From Pseudomonadota bacterium (lineage in GTDB: Bacteria; Pseudomonadota; Alphaproteobacteria; Rhizobiales; Hyphomicrobiaceae): a stretch of DNA of 64,000 bases. Positions 28,364-37,145 of the stretch are shown piece by piece. Location of the stretch: the NCBI GenBank assembly GCA_023387235.1, contig JAEWIJ010000152.1, positions 3,917 through 67,916 of the forward strand. The letters are read 5' to 3'. The notes under the pieces are model-generated. The model did no database searches. It was not told the DNA's origin and saw nothing but the letters and a program-made list of their open reading frames with translations. Positions within the stretch are counted from its first letter, which is position 1. Each line of letters starts with the position of its first letter. The position numbers were made by a program, and so were the translations under genes.

Positions 28364-31300
28364 ATGCCTACCCGTACATTGCGTAGCTGCCGGTCCGTAG
28401 CTGGTTTCAGGGCCTTTGCCTTGGTGCTGCTGCTGTCCGCCTCGCCTGTGTCGATCGATGCAGCGTTGGCGCAGCAGAGTCGGGTGACGGCGCAGCGCAG
28501 CTTCACCATTCCGGCAGGGCCGCTCTCCTCGGCCCTCGTCGTCTTCGGTCAGCAAGCAGGTATCCAAGTCAGCTACGTTCCTTCAGTGGCCGCGGGCCGT
28601 ACTTCGCCCGGCGTGAGCGGCACCATGTCGCCGAATGCTGCGCTGGGGCAGCTTCTTGCCGGAACTGGTCTGTCGTTCCAGATGCGCGGTGCCAATACAG
28701 TCGTCGTGTCGAATGCCGCCGGCAACAATGCGGCCGCCACGGTGGACGGCGCGATTGCGCTCGACACGATCGATGTTTCTGGAGGCGGCGGCGCAGCCGC
28801 AGCAGCAGCGGACGAGCCCTATCGAACTCCCGGCTCCACTTCGTATGTGTCCACCGAACAGCTCGAACGCGTGCCCGCCACAACTGCAGGTGACATGTTC
28901 CGTGGCGTTCCGGGCGTGGACATTCGCGGCAATCACAACGGCGTCCAGATGGACGTCGCAATACGCGGTCAGCACGGCAACAACCGCGTGAAAGTCATGA
29001 TTGAGGGCACCCAACAAGAGGCCTCCACGCATCAGGGATATAACGGCCAGGACAACCACAGCTACGTCGACCAGGATCTGATCAGCAGCATCAAGATAGA
29101 GAAGGGGCCTGTCGCAGGCCCGTACGGCGCAGGCGTTACCGGCGGCGTCGTCAACATGAGCACGCTGACTGCCGATGATATTCTGCTGCCCGGCCGTCAA
29201 GTCGGTGTTCGCCTTCGTGGCAGTCTGATCGGCAATTCTACCAAGGACGCTCCACCAACCGGCACCGCGGTTTTCAACTATGACCGCCCGGCACTCTTTG
29301 ACTTTCTCGGGCGCTCGGGCAGCGCTGCGATCGCCGCAAGGACGGATGCCGTTGAGATCGTTGCAGCAATATCAGAGCGCAAGCGCGGCAACTATTTCGC
29401 CGGCAAGAAGGGCACTGTCAGTTATGGTCCGGCCGCTACGAATGACTACTCGTTCATCCCGCGGGGCGCTGAGGTTTTCAATACATCAGAAGACAGCAGG
29501 TCCACCTTGCTGAAAGGTGTATTCAAATTTGGTGACGGGCATTCGGTGGAGATCGGCCATCTGCGCAGCGAAAGTGATTACGGCTGGATCTATCCGATCA
29601 TGCTTACGCTGCCTGCTGAACGTAAACAGCAGCCACTCAACTGGATGCAAAGCGATCGCGCGTGGGCTCGGTATAAATGGAACCCGTCGGATAACGACCT
29701 CATCCATTTCCAGGCAAATATTTGGAAGGCAAAGCTCCAAAAATACGACTATTACGGCACCGCTCCCGTGCCCATCGGCCGGGGCCCCGGGATAGTCGAT
29801 ACCTGGGGCGCAGAGGTTTGGAATGAATCGCGTATCGCGACCAGCTTCGGATCATTCGCCGCGACCTACGGCGGCGAATACTCCATGGAGGAGGCCAATC
29901 TCGAAGGCGGATACTTGGGCAATCAGGCCACCCGGGAAGTAGGTAGCGTGTTTGCGAACGTCAAATGGAAGCCTTGGGATTGGCTGACCTTCAACGCCGG
30001 GATGCGCTACACGACATTCAGAACACAAGGCGGGTATCAAACAGGCGGTGGGCTGGTCGAAGAAAGTCAGGAGGGAAGCGGCCTTACGCCATCCGTCGGC
30101 GTAACTTTCGAAGTGGCGGATGGGCTGCAGCTATTTGCGCAATACACGGAGGGGTATCGTCCTCCCTCGATACGCGAGACGGTGCCGCAAGCGTGGGCGG
30201 GTTATCCTGTGAATCCGACTCTGCGGCCCGAACAATCACGCAACGTGGAGATCGGAGCCAATCTATTGCGCAGGGGAATCCTTCGGTCAGATGATGCTCT
30301 GCGAACAAAGCTTGCATACTTCAATAATCGTTATGAGGATTACATAGCCGTCATGGTGCCGGCCACCTACTACTATAACAACATTCCGGGCGCCAAGATC
30401 GACGGCATCGAGTTTTCAGGTGCCTATTCGATTGGCTCCGTGTTTGCAGAAGCAAAATTCAACTACTATACGACCTACGAGTACTGCTATGAGCCAGGTT
30501 CGACGTATGCCGACGGTTGCACGCAATATATTCGTGGCGGCGTCTTCGGATTTTCGGCTCCGCCGAAGTACTCTGGGTCGCTCACGCTCGGTACAAAGCT
30601 GCTCGATAATAAACTAACCATCGGGACAACCACGCGCTTTTTCAGCAAGAGCGCTATACCCTGGAAGCTGCCGAACGGTAATTTCGTGTTCAACACTCCC
30701 ATGTGGCGCCCGGATGCGATCGTCGACGTGTTTGGCAGCTATAAGTTCAGTGATCACTTCGAGATCTCAGCAAGCGTGGAGAATATATTCGACAGGTACT
30801 ACATAGACCCTATGGCGGTTGCGAAGTTGCCTGCCCCCGGGCGCACGTTCAGGGTTGGCGGTACGCTCAAGCTCGACGATCACGGCAACTACGGATTTGA
30901 TGGCGTTTCCCTGCCGGAACTGACGACGCCGATCTCTGGCTACAACTGGAGCGGTGCGTTTATCGGGTTAGATGCCGGCTATCTAGCCGCCGAAGCCTCT
31001 GCAGAGGGAGACTTCGCAGGAACGTTGAGGACGGGATCTAACGCGTCCAACTATGTCTGGCATCCTTATCGCTCGGCGATGAAAAGCGGACATGAACCGG
31101 GGAACCTCAGCGGAGGTTTGTTTGCGGGGTACAACCTCCAGCTCAATTCGCCGGTGGTGATCGGCGTCGACGCTAACTTCGGCTACATCGGTTCGACGGA
31201 TATTGGCGAGGGGCGGTTCACAGCGCCTGCCGTATCCGATCCAGTGACGCGCATGCTCACCGCAAATGTAACATCAGGCTTCGACTGGCAGGCAGGCCTG

Positions 31301-31633
31301 CGTGGTCGTGTCGGCGTCGCCTTCGACAGGACGCTGCCCTATATCGCGGGTGGTCTTGCCGTCGCCCAGTATAGCTACAACTACACCAGCTTCGCATTGA
31401 GCCAGACTTCAGCGGCGGCCAGAACGCTGCCCGATCCCACGAAGCTCAAGGACACCTACCTCGGCTGGGCCCTGGGAGCAGGCATCGAGCACGCGATGAC
31501 GGACAACCTGCTGTTCCGGGCGGAGTACCGCTACAGCGACTTCGGCAAGAAGACGTTCGACACGCCGGCAGGCGCGCATCAGATCGATCTCACGTCACAG
31601 GAATGGCGGCTCGGTGTGGCCTACAAGTTCTGA
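28364..31633 (+). CDS. TonB-dependent heme/hemoglobin receptor with a fused C-terminal OMP beta-barrel
   Basis: A 1,089-residue outer-membrane protein. A signal peptide (to about residue 37) is followed by an STN signalling domain (about 45-115, SFTIPAGPLSSALVVFG). An ALDTIDVSGGGG linker leads to the plug (STEQLERVPATTAGDMFRG, VNMSTL). A HasR/HemR-like barrel carries YTEGYRPPSIRET and ends near residue 850. From about 860 to 1,089 an Omp25/porin-like barrel begins with YNWSGAFIGLDAGY, has RGRVGVAFDRTLPYIAGG and FRAEYRYSDFG, and closes with aromatic WRLGVAYKF. Two barrels in one chain is unusual; no stop or frameshift separates them. STN plus upstream fecI-fecR gives transcriptional surface signalling. 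Hemophore or hemoglobin is the likely ligand. Confidence 0.9.
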   Translation: MPTRTLRSCRSVAGFRAFALVLLLSASPVSIDAALAQQSRVTAQRSFTIPAGPLSSALVVFGQQAGIQVSYVPSVAAGRTSPGVSGTMSPNAALGQLLAGTGLSFQMRGANTVVVSNAAGNNAAATVDGAIALDTIDVSGGGGAAAAAADEPYRTPGSTSYVSTEQLERVPATTAGDMFRGVPGVDIRGNHNGVQMDVAIRGQHGNNRVKVMIEGTQQEASTHQGYNGQDNHSYVDQDLISSIKIEKGPVAGPYGAGVTGGVVNMSTLTADDILLPGRQVGVRLRGSLIGNSTKDAPPTGTAVFNYDRPALFDFLGRSGSAAIAARTDAVEIVAAISERKRGNYFAGKKGTVSYGPAATNDYSFIPRGAEVFNTSEDSRSTLLKGVFKFGDGHSVEIGHLRSESDYGWIYPIMLTLPAERKQQPLNWMQSDRAWARYKWNPSDNDLIHFQANIWKAKLQKYDYYGTAPVPIGRGPGIVDTWGAEVWNESRIATSFGSFAATYGGEYSMEEANLEGGYLGNQATREVGSVFANVKWKPWDWLTFNAGMRYTTFRTQGGYQTGGGLVEESQEGSGLTPSVGVTFEVADGLQLFAQYTEGYRPPSIRETVPQAWAGYPVNPTLRPEQSRNVEIGANLLRRGILRSDDALRTKLAYFNNRYEDYIAVMVPATYYYNNIPGAKIDGIEFSGAYSIGSVFAEAKFNYYTTYEYCYEPGSTYADGCTQYIRGGVFGFSAPPKYSGSLTLGTKLLDNKLTIGTTTRFFSKSAIPWKLPNGNFVFNTPMWRPDAIVDVFGSYKFSDHFEISASVENIFDRYYIDPMAVAKLPAPGRTFRVGGTLKLDDHGNYGFDGVSLPELTTPISGYNWSGAFIGLDAGYLAAEASAEGDFAGTLRTGSNASNYVWHPYRSAMKSGHEPGNLSGGLFAGYNLQLNSPVVIGVDANFGYIGSTDIGEGRFTAPAVSDPVTRMLTANVTSGFDWQAGLRGRVGVAFDRTLPYIAGGLAVAQYSYNYTSFALSQTSAAARTLPDPTKLKDTYLGWALGAGIEHAMTDNLLFRAEYRYSDFGKKTFDTPAGAHQIDLTSQEWRLGVAYKF

Positions 31634-31833
31634 GCAGAACCGGGACGCCGGGCTGCAGTGGTGTTGCCCGTTCACAATAGGGCCTGTGTCGCCTGGGCGA
31701 ACTCAGCTGCGCTGCCTGCTGCACGGAAAAATTGTGGGCGGTGTGCGAGAAACCGCGTGCTCGAACGTCATACTCAATAGGGGGCCTTTGACGGGCCTGC
31801 TGGGCGGCTCAAGAAGGCGAGGGGCGAGAGGGG

Positions 31834-32463
31834 ATGAACGTTGTAGTTGAGGTGCCGGGGCGGGCGAAGCGCCTCAAGGCGGCGACGGAAGAGGCTCACG
31901 GGCGCCTCGACAGGCGGATCATGGAGGCCGATCCATTTGCGGGACGCACGCGCTATGGGCAGTTCGTGAAGGTCCAGCACCAGTTTCACCGCGATATCGA
32001 CGCACTTTATGAGAACGCTGAGCTCGATAGGCTGCTGCCTGATCTGACAGGCCGTCGCAGGTTGCCGCTCATCGACCGCGACCTCGATGACCTCGGTCTC
32101 GACGCGCCGGCGGCGGATAGGCCGCCCGTTTTTGCCAGGGACGTCGATATTCCGACGGCGCTCGGTTGGCTCTACGTCGCCGAAGGCTCGAACCTGGGAG
32201 CGGCCTTTCTCCTGAAGGACGCTGTCAAACTCGGGCTCGGCGAGACGTTCGGCGCACGCCATCTGGCTGCCGCTCCCGAAGGCCGCGGCCTTCATTGGCG
32301 CACATTCACGGCAGCGCTCGATACGATCGAGTTCTCGGATGCCGAAGAGCAACGTGTGATCGCCGGTGCCGTTGCAGCATTCGAGCGTGTGCAAGGTCTG
32401 GTCGAACTCCTGATGCCGATCCCAATCAGTGCTTCGGAGGCCTCCACGCCTCAAGCCAAATAG
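31834..32463 (+). CDS. hemO: Biliverdin-producing heme oxygenase (HemO/BphO family)
   Basis: A 209-residue all-helical heme oxygenase. The proximal heme ligand is His22 in AATEEAHGRLDRRI, and the distal-helix GWLYVAEGSNLGAAFL carries the flexible Gly-rich segment over the heme. It opens imported heme to release Fe2+, CO and biliverdin. No phytochrome gene is nearby, so iron acquisition and not chromophore supply is the likely role, in line with the receptors on both sides. The 200 bases upstream show no operator copy; it may be transcribed with the receptor gene. Confidence 0.93.
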   Translation: MNVVVEVPGRAKRLKAATEEAHGRLDRRIMEADPFAGRTRYGQFVKVQHQFHRDIDALYENAELDRLLPDLTGRRRLPLIDRDLDDLGLDAPAADRPPVFARDVDIPTALGWLYVAEGSNLGAAFLLKDAVKLGLGETFGARHLAAAPEGRGLHWRTFTAALDTIEFSDAEEQRVIAGAVAAFERVQGLVELLMPIPISASEASTPQAK

Positions 32464-32631
32464 CAAGGCCGCCGCAGTCGGCATCGTGGCCATGAGCCCT
32501 CGCCGCTGCTGAATGGGGCGCGAAGCCAGCCAGGACCGGGCCGATCGGGCTCGTTGTCGTTAGCCAGCCAGCGTTATCGCCAACATTGGCGCTGCGCACG
32601 GTTGCGTCGTGCCGGATTGATCGGGAGAGCG

Positions 32632-32667
32632 ATGGCACGCAGTGTCTTCTTCGGCCTCGCTGCCTGA
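32632..32667 (+). CDS. Short leader frame coupled to the DUF454 gene
   Basis: An ATG at 32632 with GGGAG at the right distance opens an 11-codon frame reading MARSVFFGLAA. Its TGA overlaps the ATG of the DUF454 frame (TGATG at 32665-32669). Either this is a true leader peptide giving translational coupling, or it is the original N-terminus of the DUF454 protein cut off by a one-base indel: MARSVFFGLAA joined to MLALGFVGV would be a normal N-terminus for the family. Confidence 0.45.
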   Translation: MARSVFFGLAA

Positions 32668-33035
32668 TGTTGGCGCTCGGCTTCGTTGGCGTCGTCGTGC
32701 CGCTGATGCCGACGACCATTTTTATCAATCTGGCGGCGTGGTGCTTTGCCCGCTCTTCGCCGCGGCTCGAGGCTTGGCTTTTGAGCCACCCGCGCTTCGG
32801 GCCGACATTGCGCGCCTGGAACGAGAGCGGTGCCGTATCTCGCCGCGCCAAGATCATGGCGTGTGTCGGTATGGCGGCAGGGTTCGCCCTGTTTTGGATC
32901 GGCGCGCATCCCCGGTTCTGGCTCGCGGCCGTCGTGGCTGGCCTGTTGCTCGCCTCTGCATTCTATGTCGTCACGCGGCCTGCGCCCTCCGAGCGCGCTG
33001 ACCATGGACTCGAGGAGAAGCGCTCATGCGCCTGA
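32667..33035 (+). CDS. DUF454 (YbaN-like) membrane protein
   Basis: A 122-residue protein with hydrophobic segments at the N-terminus (LALGFVGVVVPLMPTTIF, the family signature) and in the C-terminal half. WCFARSSPRLEAWLLSHPRFG is the second family block. Members often sit beside heme oxygenase and TonB genes. The good ribosome site belongs to the short frame at 32632; the frame is open further upstream to 32586 but without support. Its 3' end overlaps exbB by 10 bases. A role in heme or iron metabolism is suggested by context only. Confidence 0.82.
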   Translation: MLALGFVGVVVPLMPTTIFINLAAWCFARSSPRLEAWLLSHPRFGPTLRAWNESGAVSRRAKIMACVGMAAGFALFWIGAHPRFWLAAVVAGLLLASAFYVVTRPAPSERADHGLEEKRSCA

Positions 33036-34159
33036 TGCGCAGACTCTGTACGCGAGCCGCTGAGCACCGCATCGATCCACGACGACGTATGCCATGGGCC
33101 GCGGCAACTCTATTGGCGCTCACCATCTTCGTTATATCTGCGGGGCTGGGAACCGCTCAGGAAAGCACACCTCCCGTCCGGGCGATCGAGGGTGTGCAGG
33201 CCGCACCTCCTGGCACGACGCCCTCCGGCCCATCAACGCCGGATGATCGGCCTGTTTCACCGGAAGCAACGCCCCTGGTTCCGAGCGTGAACGAAGCAAA
33301 GCCGATATCGGAGGCGTTGCCCGCGGCCGGCTCGCATAAGGAAAGCGCGCCCGCAACTGTCCCGGCCGATCTGCCGGCGTCGTCCGTCGAGCCCGTCACG
33401 GCTCCAGCGCCGACAGGCAAATCAAAGTCTGGTGCCCTGCCTCACGACTTGTCGCCGTGGGGCATGTTCATGGCTGCCGACGTCGTCGTTAAGGCGGTCA
33501 TGGTCGGACTAGCCGCAGCCTCGTTCATCACCTGGACGATCTGGGCGGCGAAAGCCTTCGAGCTGTGGGCGGCCAAGCGGCGCCTCAAGCGGGCAATCCG
33601 TCACATCGCATCCGCACAGAACCTCGGCGCAGCGATCGATATGTTTGCACGCACGAGAGGTACCGGCGCCGCGCTCGTGCGCGAGGCGGGGGAAGAAGTG
33701 GCCCGCTCTGTCCCGCTTCTCGAGCGTGCCGATGGGCACGGTGCCAAGGGGGGCATCAAGGAGCGCGTGACCTCGCGCCTCTCGCGCATCGAGGCGAACG
33801 CCGGTCGGCGCATGACGCTCGGCACCGGCGTGCTCGCGACGATCGGCGCCACGGCCCCGTTTGTCGGATTGTTCGGCACGGTGTGGGGCATCATGAACGC
33901 GTTCATCGGCATCAGCCAGTCTCAGACGACCAACCTTGCCGTTGTGGCGCCGGGTATTGCCGAGGCCTTGCTGGCAACGGCTATCGGACTGGTTGCAGCG
34001 ATCCCTGCCGTCATCATCTACAACGTATTTGCCCGCTCCATAGCCGGGTACCGTCTCTTGCTCTCGGATGCCTCGGCTGGCGTCGAGCGGCTGGTGAGCT
34101 GGGAACTCGATGTCCGCAGTCTACCGTCAGATGCGCCTTTCGCGCGCGCTGCGGAGTAG
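33026..34159 (+). CDS. exbB: TonB-system proton-channel subunit ExbB
   Basis: A 377-residue ExbB. An N-terminal signal or membrane segment (about 20-45) is followed by a Pro/Ala-rich periplasmic stretch (about 50-135) longer than in classical ExbB. The MotA/TolQ/ExbB core then has three membrane helices: near WGMFMAADVVVKAVMVGLAAAS, then TIGATAPFVGLFGTVWGIMN and EALLATAIGLVAAIPAVI, the proton-channel motifs. With ExbD and TonB it energises the outer-membrane receptors. The ATG lies within the end of the DUF454 gene; exbD begins 8 bases after its stop. Confidence 0.95.
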   Translation: MRLMRRLCTRAAEHRIDPRRRMPWAAATLLALTIFVISAGLGTAQESTPPVRAIEGVQAAPPGTTPSGPSTPDDRPVSPEATPLVPSVNEAKPISEALPAAGSHKESAPATVPADLPASSVEPVTAPAPTGKSKSGALPHDLSPWGMFMAADVVVKAVMVGLAAASFITWTIWAAKAFELWAAKRRLKRAIRHIASAQNLGAAIDMFARTRGTGAALVREAGEEVARSVPLLERADGHGAKGGIKERVTSRLSRIEANAGRRMTLGTGVLATIGATAPFVGLFGTVWGIMNAFIGISQSQTTNLAVVAPGIAEALLATAIGLVAAIPAVIIYNVFARSIAGYRLLLSDASAGVERLVSWELDVRSLPSDAPFARAAE

Positions 34160-34167
34160 GTCCGTCC

Positions 34168-34632
34168 ATGGCCGGAAGTCTCAACGCGCGCGACAACAGC
34201 GACGAATTGGAGGTCAACCACGAGATCAACGTCACGCCCTTCATCGACGTGATGCTGGTGCTGTTGATCATCTTCATGGTGGCGGCGCCGCTGTCGACGG
34301 TCGATGTCGCGGTCGATCTGCCCGCATCGAATGCAAAGCCGCAACCACGCCCGAATGAGCCGATCTTCCTCACAGTGAAGGAAGATCTGTCGCTCGCGGT
34401 CGGCAACGATCCTGTCACGCGCGAAGGGATGAAGGCCGTCCTCGACGGCAAGACGCAGGGCAATACCGACGAACGCGTGTTCGTCCGCGCCGACAAGACC
34501 GTCGACTACGGCGATCTGATGGATGTGATGAACCTGCTTCGCACTGCCGGATACCTCAAGATCGGCCTCGTTGGCCTCGAAGCCTTGCCGACCGCGGACT
34601 CTGCCAGCCCGCCCCCAACGGAAGCGCCATGA
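34168..34632 (+). CDS. exbD: TonB-system proton-channel subunit ExbD
   Basis: A 154-residue ExbD. The cytoplasmic start ends in HEINVTPFIDVMLVLLIIFM, with the protonatable Asp in the single membrane helix. The periplasmic domain continues to VFVRADKTVDYGDLMDVMN. The start at 34168 is 8 bases after exbB, and the stop overlaps tonB by ATGA. Confidence 0.96.
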   Translation: MAGSLNARDNSDELEVNHEINVTPFIDVMLVLLIIFMVAAPLSTVDVAVDLPASNAKPQPRPNEPIFLTVKEDLSLAVGNDPVTREGMKAVLDGKTQGNTDERVFVRADKTVDYGDLMDVMNLLRTAGYLKIGLVGLEALPTADSASPPPTEAP

Positions 34633-35519
34633 TGAGCGGTGCCGGCCATAACGGCGAGACGCTGCGTCAGCTTCTGACGCGCTGGACGCTGGCGGCCGTA
34701 TTCGTCGTGGCTGTCCACGCCGGCGTGGCGCTGGCAGTCGCGCACTGGCCGGAGCCCAAGAGCGCGGCCGGCGAGCCGCCGGCTGCCGTCATGATCGAGC
34801 TGGCTCCATTGCCCGTCGCGCCTGAGACGCCGCCGCAGGAAGTGGCCGTGGGCGTTCAGCAGGAGATGAGCACGCAGAGCACGCCGACTGACGCCAAGGA
34901 GGAGCCGGTCAAAGAGGAGCCCGAGCCCGAGGTCGAGCCGGCCAAGGCCGAGCCCCCGCCTGAACCGCCGCCCGAGCCTGTCGAGCGCGAGGTCGAGGAC
35001 GAGATCAGCGTGCCGCCGTTGCCGGAAATCGAAACCGCGGCGGCGGTGCTCGATCCGCCGCCTCCGCCTCCGCCACCGACAGAGAAGGAGGACGAGAAGA
35101 AGCCGGAAGAGAAGAAGATCGAGAAGAAGGCTAAGCCCAAGCCGAAGCGCAAATCGGTTGCGCAGACGGCCTCGGCGCCGAAGCCTGTGAACGTCCCTCG
35201 TGCGCGCGCGAATGCGGCGCCGATCTCGGGCGTCGGTGCGTCGATGTCGGTCGCAACCTGGCGCGGCTCCGTGATTGCGCACTTGAACCGGCACAAGCGC
35301 TACCCTGGAGGTGGCGGGGCCGGCACGTCGTCGATAGCCTTCACCATCGATCGCTCGGGCCGCGTGCTGTCGGCACGCCTCATACGGTCTTCGGGAAGCG
35401 CGATGCTGGACCAGGAGGCGGTGGCCTTGGCCCGGCGCGCAAGTCCGGTTCCTGCGCCGCCCCCCAACATCGGAGGGGGCTCGATCGTTCTCAGCGTGCC
35501 CGTCCGGTTTTCGAGGTGA
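34629..35519 (+). CDS. tonB: Energy transducer TonB
   Basis: A 296-residue TonB. An N-terminal anchor helix (about 15-38) is followed by a long Pro/Glu then Pro/Lys-rich spacer (about 60-185, with PEPEVEPAK and KKPEEKKIEKKAKPKPK), and the C-terminal TonB domain starts around WRGSVIAHLNRHKRYPG and ends in SIVLSVPVRFSR. It spans the periplasm to contact TonB boxes of the receptors. ATG overlaps exbD's stop, completing exbB-exbD-tonB. Confidence 0.95.
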   Translation: MMSGAGHNGETLRQLLTRWTLAAVFVVAVHAGVALAVAHWPEPKSAAGEPPAAVMIELAPLPVAPETPPQEVAVGVQQEMSTQSTPTDAKEEPVKEEPEPEVEPAKAEPPPEPPPEPVEREVEDEISVPPLPEIETAAAVLDPPPPPPPPTEKEDEKKPEEKKIEKKAKPKPKRKSVAQTASAPKPVNVPRARANAAPISGVGASMSVATWRGSVIAHLNRHKRYPGGGGAGTSSIAFTIDRSGRVLSARLIRSSGSAMLDQEAVALARRASPVPAPPPNIGGGSIVLSVPVRFSR

Positions 35520-35570
35520 AGAGATGTGCTGCAGGTCTGCATTGCAGTTCGCGACAGGCGGAAATCACAA

Positions 35571-35595
35571 AAACTATACTCATACAGTAAACAAT
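35571..35595. promoter_or_regulatory. Candidate iron-island operator, copy e
   Basis: AAACTATAC-N7-GTAAACAAT. Its left arm is identical to that of copy c and its right arm is partial. It lies 53 bases before the IalB-like gene start. Confidence 0.6.
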
Positions 35596-35648
35596 ATTCT
35601 ATAAGCCCCGCAAGGCGTGACGATCAGCGAAAGAAGGGTGGCGAGAGA

Positions 35649-36233
35649 ATGAGTGCGCGCACTTCGAGATGGCATCTGCGGGGTCTTGCATGTGCGGCGG
35701 CTGTCGGTGCGCAGAGCTTGATGACCGCCACAGCGCAGCAGCAGCACGCTGCGCCGGCTCTCACCCAAACGATGTCGGAGACGCTGCCCGGCGGCGCTTC
35801 GTCAGTGCAGGAGACCTTTGGCGCCTGGACCGTGAACTGTCGCATTGTCGATGGCCGCAAAGGCTGCACCTTCTCGCAGGTACGTGGCAACCAGCAGACA
35901 GGCCAGCGCAGCTTTGCGATAGAACTCAGGCCGCCGCGTGATGGCAAGACCGAGGGCATGCTGGTGCTGCCTTTCGGCTTGGCGCTCAGCGCCGGCGTCA
36001 AGCTGACGCTCGACGACAAACCCCTCGGCCAGACTGTTCCTTTCTCAACTTGCGTTCCCGATGGCTGTCTGGCTCCGCTCAGCTTTCCAACGGTTGCCAC
36101 GGATGCGGTGAAGAAGGCCAAGGTTCTGACGATCGGCGCTACACGTTCGGGTGCGCCCGAACCCGCAGAGTTCGCTGTGGCGCTTGATGGTTTTGCTGCA
36201 GCGATGACGCGGGTCACGGAGCTCGCGAAGTAA
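35649..36233 (+). CDS. Invasion-associated locus B (IalB) family protein, secreted
   Basis: A 194-residue protein with a signal peptide (about 1-30, ending TATAQ). The mature IalB-like domain has FGAWTVNCRIVDGRKGC, then LVLPFGLALSAGVKLTLDD and the second Cys pair CVPDGC; the four cysteines probably form two disulfides. The start at 35649 is favoured over an upstream GTG because the signal peptide then begins properly and the operator lies outside the gene. Such proteins are frequent beside heme-uptake loci of Hyphomicrobiales; the molecular role is unsettled. Confidence 0.88.
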   Translation: MSARTSRWHLRGLACAAAVGAQSLMTATAQQQHAAPALTQTMSETLPGGASSVQETFGAWTVNCRIVDGRKGCTFSQVRGNQQTGQRSFAIELRPPRDGKTEGMLVLPFGLALSAGVKLTLDDKPLGQTVPFSTCVPDGCLAPLSFPTVATDAVKKAKVLTIGATRSGAPEPAEFAVALDGFAAAMTRVTELAK

Positions 36234-36366
36234 CGATTGAGTTGCAGCGCGCCAGGTTGCTGGAACGCAATGGCATCCGGCAATCGCGGACGATTGGTGC
36301 ACACCTCGGGCGAAAGTTACAAGAGAGCCTGCGACTTCCGCTCGGCGCCCGACGCTTCCAAGCATT

Positions 36367-36391
36367 AAACTGTACTTCTTTAGTATAGTTA
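36367..36391. promoter_or_regulatory. Candidate iron-island operator, copy f
   Basis: AAACTGTAC-N7-GTATAGTTA. Read on the opposite strand it nearly equals copy c, including AAACTGTAC and the GTATAGTT arm. It lies 148 bases before the second fecI-like gene. The 305-base gap (36234-36538) contains nothing else that I can support. Confidence 0.7.
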
Positions 36392-36538
36392 TGGCGGATG
36401 TCCCGAGAACACGTCTTAGACGCGCTCCAATCTATTGGCATTGAATGATTTTTCGGGCTGAGATAGCAGAGCTTAGGTGCATTTGAGCGTCCGTTCTCGA
36501 GCAGAAACGAGACGGCGCACAGAGAAAGAGTACTGCTT

Positions 36539-37069
36539 GTGTCACGCTCGATCCCATCGGACCATGAGTCGTTGCTCAATCGAGCCATCGAACTGCACTA
36601 CGAAGAGATCAAGGCGGCTGTTCGCCGAACCGGTCACTCCAACGACGGCGCGGTCGACATCGTCCATGAGCTGTACGTCCGGCTTGCCGAGAAGCCCGAA
36701 AGCCTGAAGGCGACGCGATCAGTCTATGCGTTCCTGGCGCGTGCCGCCGTCAATCTCGGCATAGACAAATTGCGGAGAGAAGGACGGGAAAGGCGCCTCT
36801 TCTCCGGAACCGAGGCAGAGGCGATGGCGGTCGTCGCGGAGACGCCCGCCCCCGATCATGGTCTTGAGGTCAGCGCGCGGCTTGCTGTCCTGCATCAGGC
36901 GATACTGGATCTGCCGACCCGACGGCGGGACGTTTTCATCCTGCACCGCCTGCATCAAATGGAGCCTGATGCCATCGCGAAGCGGCTACGGATCTCCCGA
37001 AATATGGTCGACCGCCATCTCCGCCGTGCGCTTCTCCATTGCCTCGACCGTCTGGCCGAGTTGGATTGA
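36539..37069 (+). CDS. ECF sigma factor, FecI family (set 2)
   Basis: A 176-residue ECF sigma factor read from GTG at 36539. Region 2 shows SNDGAVDIVHELYVRLAEKP and YAFLARAAVNLGIDKLRRE; region 4 shows LPTRRRDVFILHRLHQMEPDAIAKRLRIS. A fecR-like gene follows after 76 bases and a heme receptor after that, making a second complete surface-signalling set. The two sigma factors are clearly diverged from one another. Confidence 0.9.
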   Translation: MSRSIPSDHESLLNRAIELHYEEIKAAVRRTGHSNDGAVDIVHELYVRLAEKPESLKATRSVYAFLARAAVNLGIDKLRREGRERRLFSGTEAEAMAVVAETPAPDHGLEVSARLAVLHQAILDLPTRRRDVFILHRLHQMEPDAIAKRLRISRNMVDRHLRRALLHCLDRLAELD

Positions 37070-37145
37070 AACGTCCTAATTTGCCTCTCTCGATCGTCTT
37101 CTCGATGAGAGGACGCTCGTCGCATCGTCGTCGCAGGTAGCCCAG

